From positions 1-18,377 of the forward strand of contig CAZVPD010000070.1 in assembly GCA_964628455.1 (NCBI GenBank): 18,377 nt of DNA. Direction: 5' to 3'. The notes under the pieces are model-generated. The model saw only the letters and a list, made by a program, of their open reading frames with translations, was not told the origin of the DNA and searched no databases. The stretch's first letter is position 1. Each line of letters begins with the position of its first letter. Origin of the DNA: JAQVWU01 sp964628455 (GTDB taxonomy: Bacteria; Bacillota; Clostridia; Oscillospirales; CAG-272). The position numbers were made by a program, and so were the translations under genes. This document shows positions 7,976 through 15,870 of this stretch, piece by piece.

Positions 7976-8037
7976 TTTCACACGGGATTGATCCGGGACG
8001 AATATTTCGGACGACATTCCGTATGAGTCCTGTCATA

Positions 8038-8060
8038 GCGCGGCACGCGGAAAACCGCGC
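8038..8060 (+). promoter_or_regulatory. GC-rich hairpin in the leader of the GGDEF/HD mRNA
   Basis: CGCGG (8046-8050), AAAA loop, CCGCG (8055-8059) forms a perfect tetraloop stem 29 bases before the start codon. A second copy of the left arm, GCGCGG at 8038-8043, can pair with the same right arm, so two alternative hairpins are possible. There is no T-run, so it is not a terminator. A regulatory role is only a possibility. Confidence 0.4.
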
Positions 8061-8088
8061 CTGAAATAAATTGACGCGAGAGAAGAAT

Positions 8089-10908
8089 ATGAAAAAAACC
8101 GCCGTTGTCTGTTTTTTGTTCATGCTGCTTTTGCTTTCGCCTGCTCAAGCCGTATATGCCGCGGAAAACGGTTCGGCCGAACTGTCCGCGATGTTCGATT
8201 CCCACGGTGCCGTCATGCTGATCATAGACCCCGGGACCGGAGCTGTCGTTTACGCGAATAAGGCCGCGGTTTCTTTTTACGGATATGACATAGACGTCCT
8301 GCTCGGTATGGATATTGCCCGGATCAACACGCTGACCAAAGAGGAGACCGAACGCGAAATGCGGGACGCCGCGGCCGAGGAGAGAAACTATTTTATCTTC
8401 AGGCACCGTCTGGCGGACGGGCAGACGCGAACGGTCGAAGTGTATTCCTACCCCGTCCGGTACGGGGGCAAAGACGCTTTGTTTTCAGTCGTGCACGATG
8501 TCACCGAAAGGGTCATGCTCGAAAACAAAGAAAAGATCATCACAGGCGGTGTCGTCAAGGCAAGCGCCATCGGCAGCGGAGCTCTGCTTTTTCTGCTTCT
8601 GCTGCTGGCTGCCAACCAGAGGAAGCTGAAAGCGTCCAAGAGGCAGATCGAAAAGCTCAACGCGCTCAGGCAGACTTTTATCGACGCCGATGAAAATCTG
8701 GTGTATCTGAAAGACGAAGATCTGAAATACGTGTTTGTGAACAAAGCGTTTGAACGCTTTTACGGCATGAAGGCCGCCGATATCATCGGACGCGACGATT
8801 TTGCGCTGAGCGATACCGGATTCGCCGAAATGAGGAGGAGTTCCGACCTTGCCGTTTTCGTGAGCGGAACGCTCGTGACAGACGAGGTCGCATATAAAAA
8901 TCGGGTTTACAAAACGACGAAGTTTCCGGTGCCGATGCCGGACGGCAAAACCGGTGTCGGAGTCGGCATCGAAGACATTACCGGGGAATACGAAAGGCGG
9001 AAAAGCAGCGAAAAAGCGGCTTACAGGCAGAAAATACTGCTCGATGTCGTGACCCGCGGGTTCGCAAGCAGGCAGGAGCAGCTCGATTATGTGCTCGGGC
9101 AGGTTCTTGAACTGACCGGCAGCAAATACGGATTCATCTATACATACAGCGAGGAAAAGAACGAGCTGACCCTCGATTCCTGGACGGGCGGGGTCATGCG
9201 CGCCGGAATTGCCGTACATCCGCAAATATATCCGCTTCATGAAACGAGCATCTGGAGCGAAGTGGTCAAAAAGCGCGGGCCCGTGGTCATCGGCAATTTC
9301 CGGGAATTCGTAAAAAACGGAGCGTTTGGGAACGGATATCCGGATGATCACATCAACCTTGATAATTTCATGTCCGTGCCCGTCATCATCGACGAAAAAA
9401 TCACGGCTGTCATCGGTCTTGCGAACAAAGCCGGCGATTTTGACGCCAACGATGTTTACGAAACGACGATTCTGATGAACGGGGTATGGCATGCCGTCGA
9501 AAGAAGGCAAAAGCAGGAGACCGTTTTATACGAGCGCAACAAATACCGTCAGACCCTTGTCTCGATAGGAGACGGCGTCCTGGCGGCCGACATAAACGGA
9601 AACGTCGAAATGCTCAATCCCGTCGCGGAAAAGCTGACGGGATATACCCTTGCCGAAGCCCTGGGCAGGAATTACGGGGAAATATTCGAAATAATCAGGG
9701 AAGACGGCAGTCCCGTCGGTCCGGTTCCGCAGGCGTCCGGATCCGGCGGCGTCCTTCTCCGTTCGGCGGACGGGGTCATTCGCAGCATTGAATTCAGTGC
9801 TTCCGGGATAAAAGACGAGGCGGGGATCACCGCCGGCATGATCCTGGTCTTTCGCGACATAACCGATAAAAAAGAACAGGCGGAGCAGATCGAATACCTG
9901 AGCTTCCACGACGCCCTCACGGGCCTTTACAACAGGCGGATGTTTGAAAACGAGATGAAGCGGCTGGATACCGCGGACAATCTCCCCATATCGATCATCA
10001 TGGGGGACGTCAACGGTCTGAAGCTGACCAACGACATCTTCGGGCACGCGTATGGGGACATGCTGCTCGAAAAAGTCGCCGGCGTTCTGCGCTCCTGCAG
10101 CCGTCCGGGCGATATCGCCGCCCGCTGGGGAGGAGACGAGTTTGTGCTGCTGATGCCGCAGACAGGACTGCGCGAAGCCGAAGAGACCGCCGGAAGAATC
10201 AGAGACATGCTTTCAAAGGAACAGATCAAGGCGGTCAGGGGATGCGTCTCTGTGGGATGCGACACCAAATCCGAAGCAAATCAGAATATTTTATACACGC
10301 TCGGAAAAGCCGAGGAAAAAATGTATACCGCCAAGATACTCGAACAGGAACAATTCAAGGGAGACGTCCTCGAGGCCATTATGAAAATGCACCATGAGGG
10401 TGATCCGCGCGAAGAGGAACATTCGCGGCGCGTCGGCGAACTCTGCGGAAAGACGGGGATCCTTCTCGGATTCAACGTCAAAAGAACGGAGAGGCTGAAA
10501 AAAGCGGGATATTTTCACGACATAGGCAAGGTCATCCTCGAACCGGATCTTATGAATGCGGGGGATCCGACCGGAAACGAGGAATACCGGAAACACCCGA
10601 TCACCGGTTCGCGGATCCTCAATGCATTCGGGCAGACGGCCGATATATCCGAAGCCGTGCTGGCGCACCACGAAAACTGGGACGGCTCTGGATTCCCGAA
10701 AGGACTCGCGGAAAAAGAGATCCCCGTGATTTCGAGGATCATAGCGGTCGCCGAAAGCTACGAGCGCCGGTATGCCGCCGCCGAAGGAACCGACCGGGAC
10801 AAAAAGACGGCAGCCGCCGCAGAGCTCCGGAGGAACGCCGTCATTCGTTTTGATCCCGAGCTGACGGAGATATTTATCGGAATGAACGAAAGCGGAGGCG
10901 GCGAATAA
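8089..10908 (+). CDS. PAS-PAS-GAF-PAS-GGDEF-HD signalling protein, c-di-GMP metabolism
   Basis: 939 residues from the ATG at 8089; an in-frame TTG at 8071 is less likely because it would place six charged residues before an otherwise ideal signal peptide (Met-Lys-Lys-Thr, cleavage after Val-Tyr-Ala near residue 24). Domains: exported PAS at about 30-140 ending Asp-Val-Thr-Glu-Arg, TM at about 155-175, cytoplasmic PAS at 190-300, GAF at 310-470, PAS at 480-595, GGDEF at 600-750, HD-type at about 765-900. The diguanylate cyclase site is intact (Gly-Gly-Asp-Glu-Phe at 681-685), with an inhibitory RxxD (Arg-Pro-Gly-Asp) five residues before it. The HD part keeps His-Asp (810-811) and His-His-Glu with Asp-Gly-Ser-Gly-Phe-Pro, but the usual 'VADxYDA' metal ligand is Val-Ala-Glu-Ser-Tyr-Glu. 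It is probably a membrane sensor with opposing cyclase and phosphodiesterase modules; phosphodiesterase activity is uncertain. Monocistronic, with its own promoter and terminator. Confidence 0.92.
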   Translation: MKKTAVVCFLFMLLLLSPAQAVYAAENGSAELSAMFDSHGAVMLIIDPGTGAVVYANKAAVSFYGYDIDVLLGMDIARINTLTKEETEREMRDAAAEERNYFIFRHRLADGQTRTVEVYSYPVRYGGKDALFSVVHDVTERVMLENKEKIITGGVVKASAIGSGALLFLLLLLAANQRKLKASKRQIEKLNALRQTFIDADENLVYLKDEDLKYVFVNKAFERFYGMKAADIIGRDDFALSDTGFAEMRRSSDLAVFVSGTLVTDEVAYKNRVYKTTKFPVPMPDGKTGVGVGIEDITGEYERRKSSEKAAYRQKILLDVVTRGFASRQEQLDYVLGQVLELTGSKYGFIYTYSEEKNELTLDSWTGGVMRAGIAVHPQIYPLHETSIWSEVVKKRGPVVIGNFREFVKNGAFGNGYPDDHINLDNFMSVPVIIDEKITAVIGLANKAGDFDANDVYETTILMNGVWHAVERRQKQETVLYERNKYRQTLVSIGDGVLAADINGNVEMLNPVAEKLTGYTLAEALGRNYGEIFEIIREDGSPVGPVPQASGSGGVLLRSADGVIRSIEFSASGIKDEAGITAGMILVFRDITDKKEQAEQIEYLSFHDALTGLYNRRMFENEMKRLDTADNLPISIIMGDVNGLKLTNDIFGHAYGDMLLEKVAGVLRSCSRPGDIAARWGGDEFVLLMPQTGLREAEETAGRIRDMLSKEQIKAVRGCVSVGCDTKSEANQNILYTLGKAEEKMYTAKILEQEQFKGDVLEAIMKMHHEGDPREEEHSRRVGELCGKTGILLGFNVKRTERLKKAGYFHDIGKVILEPDLMNAGDPTGNEEYRKHPITGSRILNAFGQTADISEAVLAHHENWDGSGFPKGLAEKEIPVISRIIAVAESYERRYAAAEGTDRDKKTAAAAELRRNAVIRFDPELTEIFIGMNESGGGE

Positions 10909-10921
10909 AAACAAAAAAATG

Positions 10922-10959
10922 AGATATCACTGCTGTGACCGGCGGTGATATCTTTTTTT
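10922..10959 (+). terminator. Rho-independent terminator after the GGDEF/HD gene
   Basis: A 12-pair stem (10922-10933 with 10942-10953, one G-T wobble), 8-base loop and seven Ts (10953-10959), starting 13 bases after the TAA. A strong classical terminator that isolates the signalling gene from the next operon. Confidence 0.93.
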
Positions 10960-11011
10960 ACAAATTCACAAAGGAAAATATATGAATAATTCACAAAAAA
11001 GCAAAAAGCTC

Positions 11012-11040
11012 TTGTAATCACGGGAAAATCATGTTATAAT
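11012..11040 (+). promoter_or_regulatory. Promoter of the PEP-enzyme/PlsY-like/ABC/SBP operon
   Basis: TTGTAA (11012-11017), 17-base spacer, TATAAT (11035-11040) with a TGT extended -10. It closely matches the promoter at 7947-7975, sharing the bases TTGTAATC at the -35 and TGTTATAAT at the -10. Predicted leader is about 60 bases. A repeated AATTCACAAA (10963-10972 and 10988-10997) lies just upstream. Confidence 0.8.
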
Positions 11041-11106
11041 CCGTATAATAAACTTAGTGTTTAAAATACGGAAACAAAAATTTTACATGTCGCGGAAGAG
11101 GTAAAT

Positions 11107-13383
11107 ATGAATCGGAGAATTTTTACTTACCCTTTCGGGAACCGGCGCGATATCGGCTCCAAAGCCCGGAACCTGATCTTCCTGATGAAAAACGGCTTTT
11201 CTGTTCCGCGTTTTTATCTGTGCCCGTACGGCGCGGACGGCGGGGAGGACGCGCTGCTGACCGAACTGAGAAGCCTGATCTCCGACAAAGTCACCTATAT
11301 CGTGCGTTCCTCGGCGGACATCGAGGACAGGGGTGATCGTTCCTTCGCCGGTCAGTTTCTGAGCGTTGCGGATCTTCGCGGACCCGAACGTGTCGCTGCT
11401 GCGGTCGGCGAGGTCCGGGCGTCGGCTGCGGCGCCCAATGTGCGGAGTTATCTCGCGGACAGCGGGATGCGGGACACGGAGATCAGAATGGGCGTCATCA
11501 TACAGGAAATGATCCCCGCCGTTTTTTCGGGCATCGCTTTCAGCAAAAATCCGATGACCGGTCTTTCCGAGATCATCGTCGAAGCCGGCGCGGGTCCCGG
11601 AAGCCTGCTGATGCACGAGGGACGTGAGCCTCAGCGCTGGGTGAGCAAGTGGGGGGCTTTTATCGAAAAACCCGAAAATTCCGCGATCGGTGAATCGCTG
11701 ATCGCGGAGGTCGCCGATAAAACCGCGGCTATCGCCAAAGCGTTTAAAAAAGCCGCGGACATCGAATGGATCTTCGACGGCGCGAAGCTTTGGTTTGTGC
11801 AGGTCAGACCGATCACGGCCATCGATATCCCCGTCTATTCCAACAGGATCTCCCGGGAGATGCTCCCCGGCATCATCAAACCGCTGGTTTACAGCGTAAA
11901 CACGCAGCTCATCAACGGCATCTGGGTCGGCCTGCTGCGCAGGCTGACGGGCGAGAAAGCGCTGAAGCCGGAGGAACTGACCGGTCACTTCTATTACAGG
12001 GCTTATTTTAACATGTCGGCGTTCGGAAGGGTATTCGAAAGGCTGGGCATGCCGTATGAGACGATCGAACTCATGATGGGCATCGAGGCCGAGGGACCGC
12101 TGAAGCCGAAAATGAAGCCCGGACCGCGCGCGCTTGCCGTTCTGCCGGGAGCAGCGGTTTTTTTCATAGGCCTTGCGGGCATCGGGTCCCGCTTCGGCAG
12201 ACTGGTGAAGAAAAAGGTTGCCCTTCTCGCGGCTCTTTCGGATGAAATCGCCGCCGAAACGGATCCCGCGGGTCTCTACGCCCTGAAAAACAAACTGTCC
12301 GCCGCGATGACCGGCGTGGCTTATCATAATATCCTGATCCCCCTTCTGGCCATGGCCCATACGAAAATGCTGGCCTCCGCCCTCAAAAAAGAAGGCGTCG
12401 ATTTCACCGGCCTCGATATGACGGGCATTACGGGCATGACGCGCGAATTCAGTCCGCATCACTCGATCGCCCTGCTCCACCGGAAATATTTCGCGGAGGG
12501 AGGCGAACTCAGCCCCTCGGACAGGCAAAATTTCGAAGCGGACATGGAAAAATTCCTCGAAAAATTCGGGCATTTCAGCGACAGCGGGAACGATTTTTCT
12601 TCGACTCCCTGGCGCGAAATGCCGGAGACGGTCGAGAACATGATCCGGAATGCGCCGGGCGAAAAGAACGGCGCCGCCAAAACCCGCTTCGCAGACCTGA
12701 AACTGAAATTCCCGAAGAACATCACGCTGAGCCGCAGGCATAAAAAAGCGGCATCCTTCGCCTCGATGAGGGATGAGATCAGCTCGCTCTATACATACGG
12801 ATACGGTCTGTACAGGAATATATTTTTAAAGATCGGTTCGGTCCTGAAGGACAGGGGGACGATCGCGGAGACCGGCGATATTTTCTGCCTGACCTGTGCG
12901 GAACTCGAAAAAGTGCTCGCAGGGGAAAGGGCGGAAGGCCTGAAGGATACGGTTGCGGAACGCCGGCGCGGACTGGCCGAATGCGCGGACGTAAGCCTTC
13001 CCGAGAATATTTTCGGCAGGGAGGCACCTCCGCCCGACAGGTCCGCAGGCAGGTCGTTCCGGGGTACGGCGACTTCACCGGGCATCTTTACCGGCCCCGT
13101 CAGAGTGCTCGGGGGTCTTTCCGAATTCGGAAAGCTCCGGGAAGGCGACATCCTGGTCATACCCTATTCCGACGCGTGCTGGACGCCTTTGTTTGCGAAA
13201 GCGGGTGCGGTCATCGCCGAATCGGGCGGTATGCTCTCGCACAGTTCGATCGTCGCGAGGGAATACGGCATTCCCGCGGTGGTGTCGGTCAGGGACGCCT
13301 GCAGGATCCCCGACGGCACGGTGGCAACGGTCAACGGTTTTCTCGGTAAAATTACGTTGGAAGGGGATTTGTCATGGACCTGA
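11107..13383 (+). CDS. PEP/pyruvate-binding, rifampin-phosphotransferase-like enzyme
   Basis: 758 residues. The N-terminal ATP-grasp (about 1-240) shows Ile-Gly-Ser-Lys-Ala-Arg-Asn-Leu (16-23), Val-Arg-Ser-Ser-Ala with Asp-Arg-Ser-Phe-Ala-Gly (66-83), Gln-Glu-Met (133-135), and Asp-Ile-Glu-Trp with Gln-Val-Arg-Pro-Ile-Thr (218-237), all typical of pyruvate,phosphate dikinase-type domains. A long, mostly helical middle (about 250-640) is followed by a swivelling phospho-histidine domain with Trp-Thr-Pro-Leu-Phe and Gly-Gly-Met-Leu-Ser-His712-Ser-Ser-Ile-Val-Ala-Arg-Glu. There is no C-terminal PEP-binding barrel, so it is not a complete PEP synthase. The layout matches rifampin phosphotransferase and related kinases that move the beta-phosphate of ATP, through histidine, to a small molecule docked by the middle domain. 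The acceptor is unknown. Good AGAGG Shine-Dalgarno. The last 10 bases overlap the PlsY-like gene, implying coupled translation and a shared pathway. Confidence 0.85.
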   Translation: MNRRIFTYPFGNRRDIGSKARNLIFLMKNGFSVPRFYLCPYGADGGEDALLTELRSLISDKVTYIVRSSADIEDRGDRSFAGQFLSVADLRGPERVAAAVGEVRASAAAPNVRSYLADSGMRDTEIRMGVIIQEMIPAVFSGIAFSKNPMTGLSEIIVEAGAGPGSLLMHEGREPQRWVSKWGAFIEKPENSAIGESLIAEVADKTAAIAKAFKKAADIEWIFDGAKLWFVQVRPITAIDIPVYSNRISREMLPGIIKPLVYSVNTQLINGIWVGLLRRLTGEKALKPEELTGHFYYRAYFNMSAFGRVFERLGMPYETIELMMGIEAEGPLKPKMKPGPRALAVLPGAAVFFIGLAGIGSRFGRLVKKKVALLAALSDEIAAETDPAGLYALKNKLSAAMTGVAYHNILIPLLAMAHTKMLASALKKEGVDFTGLDMTGITGMTREFSPHHSIALLHRKYFAEGGELSPSDRQNFEADMEKFLEKFGHFSDSGNDFSSTPWREMPETVENMIRNAPGEKNGAAKTRFADLKLKFPKNITLSRRHKKAASFASMRDEISSLYTYGYGLYRNIFLKIGSVLKDRGTIAETGDIFCLTCAELEKVLAGERAEGLKDTVAERRRGLAECADVSLPENIFGREAPPPDRSAGRSFRGTATSPGIFTGPVRVLGGLSEFGKLREGDILVIPYSDACWTPLFAKAGAVIAESGGMLSHSSIVAREYGIPAVVSVRDACRIPDGTVATVNGFLGKITLEGDLSWT

Positions 13384-14102
13384 AGATCGCGCTCGCTTCG
13401 CTCATCGTCTGCTATCTGATCGGTTCCGTCTCTTTTTCGAGGCTGATCGCCAAATTCATCAGTCCCGGCGCAAAGATGGAGCCTGAGGAGATTACCGTCG
13501 AGGGCACCGACATCAAATATAAAATATCCTCGACGGGCGCCACGGCGGCTTCGATGAAATACGGTCCGAAAGCAGGCTGTCTGATAGGTTTTCTGGATAT
13601 CATCAAGGTCTCGGTGCCGGTTCTGATCCTCAGGCTGCTCTGGCCCGGTGAAATTTACATGCTCATCGGAGCCTTAGCCGGCATGGCGGGGCATATCTGG
13701 CCGGTGTTCCATAAATTCAGGGGCGGGAGGGGTATGGCCTCCTATTACGGCGGACTTTTTATCATAGACTGGTTTGGTGCGCTGATCACGGCGGCAGCAG
13801 GCATGCTCTTCGGCTTTCTGATCGTGAAGGACTATTTTATCGCATATATGGCCGGATTGTGGCTGCTCATCCCCTGGATGTGGGTGACGACGGGCAGGAT
13901 CGAATTTGTGCTCTACGCGGTGATCGCCAATGTTCTTTATATCGTTGCGATGATCCCGGATTTGAAGCAGCTGAAGGAAATCAAAAAAACCGTAAAAGTC
14001 GATTCCAGAATGGTCCTTGAAACAAATCCTATGGGACGCGGCATGCTCAAAATCGCGGACTGGCTGAAAAATTTCTTTAAGAAGTCGGAAAAAGGGGGAT
14101 AA
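13374..14102 (+). CDS. Divergent PlsY-like membrane acyltransferase
   Basis: 242 residues with about six hydrophobic segments. PlsY transfers acyl groups from acyl-phosphate to glycerol-3-phosphate. The third signature is good: Gly-His-Ile-Trp-Pro-Val-Phe ... Phe-Arg-Gly-Gly-Arg-Gly-Met-Ala-Ser near residues 103-122. The first, normally GSIPxG, is Gly-Ser-Val-Ser-Phe-Ser (17-22), losing the Pro. The second, normally GSGNxGATN, reads Ile-Ser-Ser-Thr-Gly-Ala-Thr-Ala, losing both Asn. About 15 extra residues with several acidic positions are inserted between motifs 1 and 2, and the C-terminus is extended and basic. It may therefore use another acceptor or be a non-catalytic relative. The ATG lies inside the end of the phosphotransferase-like gene, behind a GGAAGGGG Shine-Dalgarno. 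The ABC ATPase begins 4 bp after it. A housekeeping plsY is presumably elsewhere in the genome. Confidence 0.75.
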   Translation: MDLKIALASLIVCYLIGSVSFSRLIAKFISPGAKMEPEEITVEGTDIKYKISSTGATAASMKYGPKAGCLIGFLDIIKVSVPVLILRLLWPGEIYMLIGALAGMAGHIWPVFHKFRGGRGMASYYGGLFIIDWFGALITAAAGMLFGFLIVKDYFIAYMAGLWLLIPWMWVTTGRIEFVLYAVIANVLYIVAMIPDLKQLKEIKKTVKVDSRMVLETNPMGRGMLKIADWLKNFFKKSEKGG

Positions 14103-14106
14103 ATCC

Positions 14107-14982
14107 TTGGATATCGTCGAGGTTCGCAACCTGATCAAATTTTACGGAAGGTCCAGAGGTATAACGGACGTTACTTTTTCCATTCCGCAGGGCACGATCT
14201 TCGGATTCATCGGCCCTAACGGCGCCGGGAAAAGCACCACCATCCGTATCCTTCTGTCCCTGATCTACGCCGACGCCGGCACAGCCCGCATATTCGGTAT
14301 GGAAACCGCCAGAGAAGGCGCGAAGATCCGCCGCAGGATCGGCTATATCCCGGCTGAAGTGAATTTTTACGAGGATATGAGGGTGCGTGATTTTCTTAAA
14401 TACGCCCGCGGATTTTCGAAAACCGACAGCAAAGCAAGGGAAAACGAGCTCTGCAGGCGGCTGGACCTCGATACCGGCAAAAAAATCGGCGCCCTTTCGT
14501 CGGGCAACCTCAAGAAACTGGCTATCGTCCAGGCCCTGATGCATAAACCCGAACTTTTAATACTGGACGAGCCGACGTCGGGCCTCGACCCGCTCGTGCA
14601 GAAGACCCTTTTCGAGATCCTCAGGGAAGAGAACGCGGCGGGAACGACCGTTTTTTTCTCCTCGCACATCCTGAGCGAGGTGCAGAAGCTGTGCGACCTT
14701 GTCGCCATCATCAAAGACGGCAGGATCCTCAAGGTCGAGTCGGTCGACGCGCTGCGCTCGGGCCATTTCAACCGGGTCAGGATCGATTTTGCCGAAGAAA
14801 ACGACTGCACTGCCTTCGACATCGAAGGCGCCGCGGGGTTCGACAGAAAAAGCCGTCAGGCGGAATTTATCTACAGCGGGGATGTCGACAGGCTTCTCAA
14901 GCGCATCGCGGGATATAAGATCGAGAACCTGCGCATGGACGAGCCCGAGCTCGAGGAGATTTTCCTTCACTACTACGAATAA
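14107..14982 (+). CDS. ABC exporter ATP-binding protein
   Basis: 291 residues. Walker A Gly-Pro-Asn-Gly-Ala-Gly-Lys-Ser-Thr (36-44), signature Leu-Ser-Ser-Gly-Asn (130-134; a variant of LSGGQ), Walker B Leu-Leu-Ile-Leu-Asp-Glu-Pro (150-156), and switch His187 in Ser-Ser-His. This is the NatA/BcrA class of ATPase that pairs with ABC-2 permeases. The C-terminal about 80 residues form the extra domain usual for this class. The start is TTG at 14107, supported by an AGGGGG Shine-Dalgarno eight bases upstream, and only 4 bp separate it from the PlsY-like stop. It energises the permease encoded next; the substrate is unknown, but known relatives export antibiotics, sodium or lipids. Residue Asn in place of Gln in the signature is a mild oddity. 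Confidence 0.93.
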   Translation: MDIVEVRNLIKFYGRSRGITDVTFSIPQGTIFGFIGPNGAGKSTTIRILLSLIYADAGTARIFGMETAREGAKIRRRIGYIPAEVNFYEDMRVRDFLKYARGFSKTDSKARENELCRRLDLDTGKKIGALSSGNLKKLAIVQALMHKPELLILDEPTSGLDPLVQKTLFEILREENAAGTTVFFSSHILSEVQKLCDLVAIIKDGRILKVESVDALRSGHFNRVRIDFAEENDCTAFDIEGAAGFDRKSRQAEFIYSGDVDRLLKRIAGYKIENLRMDEPELEEIFLHYYE

Positions 14983-15025
14983 CGGCAGATAGTATAAATT
15001 ATAACGAACGGGAGCAGATCACGCC

Positions 15026-15829
15026 ATGCTGATATATTTCAGGGAACTTGCCCGAAACCGGAATGCTTTTCTTATATGGTCGCTTGCGATGGCTCTTTTC
15101 TGCATCTTCATGATGACTTTTTACCCGACCATCGTCGAACAGGCGGAAGAACTGGACGAATTGATGAAGCAGTACCCGAAGGAGCTGGTCGAGGCATTTA
15201 ATTTCGACAGGCTCCGGATGTCCGATCCGATGGGTTATTACGGAGGGCAGGTGTATATTTTCATCACCCTCTTCGGCAGCATCTATTCGATGCTTTTGTT
15301 TTCTGGTGTCCTTTCACGCGAGGAAAACGACGGCACCATCGAATTTCTGGCGACGCGTTCGGTCACGAGAAACAGGATCCTCGTATCAAAGTCGCTTGCC
15401 GCTTTCACTTTGATCACCCTGTTCAACTTCTCCTTCGGGGTGGTCAACTACATCCTGTTTGAGATCTACGCAGAGGGGACCTACGACAAAAAGATCCTGC
15501 TGCTCCTGATCATCGGACCTTGGCTGATGCACCTCTTTTTCGGCGCCCTGGCGCTTCTGCTCTCGGTTTTCGTCACCAAAACGCGCTCGGTCTATCCGCT
15601 GTCCATCGGCATCGTACTCGGTTCGTATTTCCTGAGCGTGCTTTCCTCCCTCAGCGATTCGGGGGAGGACCTGAAATACCTGACCGCGTTTAAATACGTC
15701 GATGCGGCAGACATCGTCGAAAACGCGGAATTCACCCCCGTTTATATGATCATTATGGCGTCGGTCGTTCTGGTGAGTCTTGTTCTGACCGTTCTGTTCT
15801 ACAACAAAAAGGACATGTCGGTCGGATGA
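15026..15829 (+). CDS. ABC-2 type permease, partner of the preceding ATPase
   Basis: 267 residues with six hydrophobic segments and a large outside loop after TM1 (about 35-75), the usual ABC-2 permease topology. The sequence after TM2, Ser-Arg-Glu-Glu-Asn-Asp-Gly-Thr-Ile-Glu-Phe-Leu-Ala-Thr-Arg-Ser-Val-Thr-Arg, is the conserved cytoplasmic coupling region of this family. It starts 43 bp after the ATPase stop, with GGGAG 11 bases before the ATG, a rather long spacing. It forms the membrane half of an exporter with the ATPase; the substrate is unknown. Composition is GC-rich like the operon around it, unlike the permease at the right edge of the window. Confidence 0.9.
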   Translation: MLIYFRELARNRNAFLIWSLAMALFCIFMMTFYPTIVEQAEELDELMKQYPKELVEAFNFDRLRMSDPMGYYGGQVYIFITLFGSIYSMLLFSGVLSREENDGTIEFLATRSVTRNRILVSKSLAAFTLITLFNFSFGVVNYILFEIYAEGTYDKKILLLLIIGPWLMHLFFGALALLLSVFVTKTRSVYPLSIGIVLGSYFLSVLSSLSDSGEDLKYLTAFKYVDAADIVENAEFTPVYMIIMASVVLVSLVLTVLFYNKKDMSVG

Positions 15830-15870
15830 AGAAAATGACGGCATAAAAATAAAGAAAGAGGCGGTAAGCC

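Noticed and set aside
8071..8073. TTG as the start of the GGDEF/HD gene
   Set aside because: The ATG at 8089 gives a classical Met-Lys-Lys signal peptide; the TTG extension is charged and lacks a Shine-Dalgarno.
7976..8088. c-di-GMP riboswitch in the leader of the GGDEF gene
   Set aside because: The conserved GEMM core elements are not visible; only a simple GC hairpin is present.
10982..11017. An 11-codon frame after an AAAGGA sequence, between terminator and promoter
   Set aside because: It lies in a region probably not transcribed, overlaps the -35 of the next operon and is too short to support.
11083..12741. A 552-codon open frame on the minus strand, antisense to the phosphotransferase-like gene
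   Set aside because: It has no recognisable family, is rich in Arg/His/Asp typical of a GC-rich antisense frame, and the plus-strand protein has clear ATP-grasp and phospho-His motifs.
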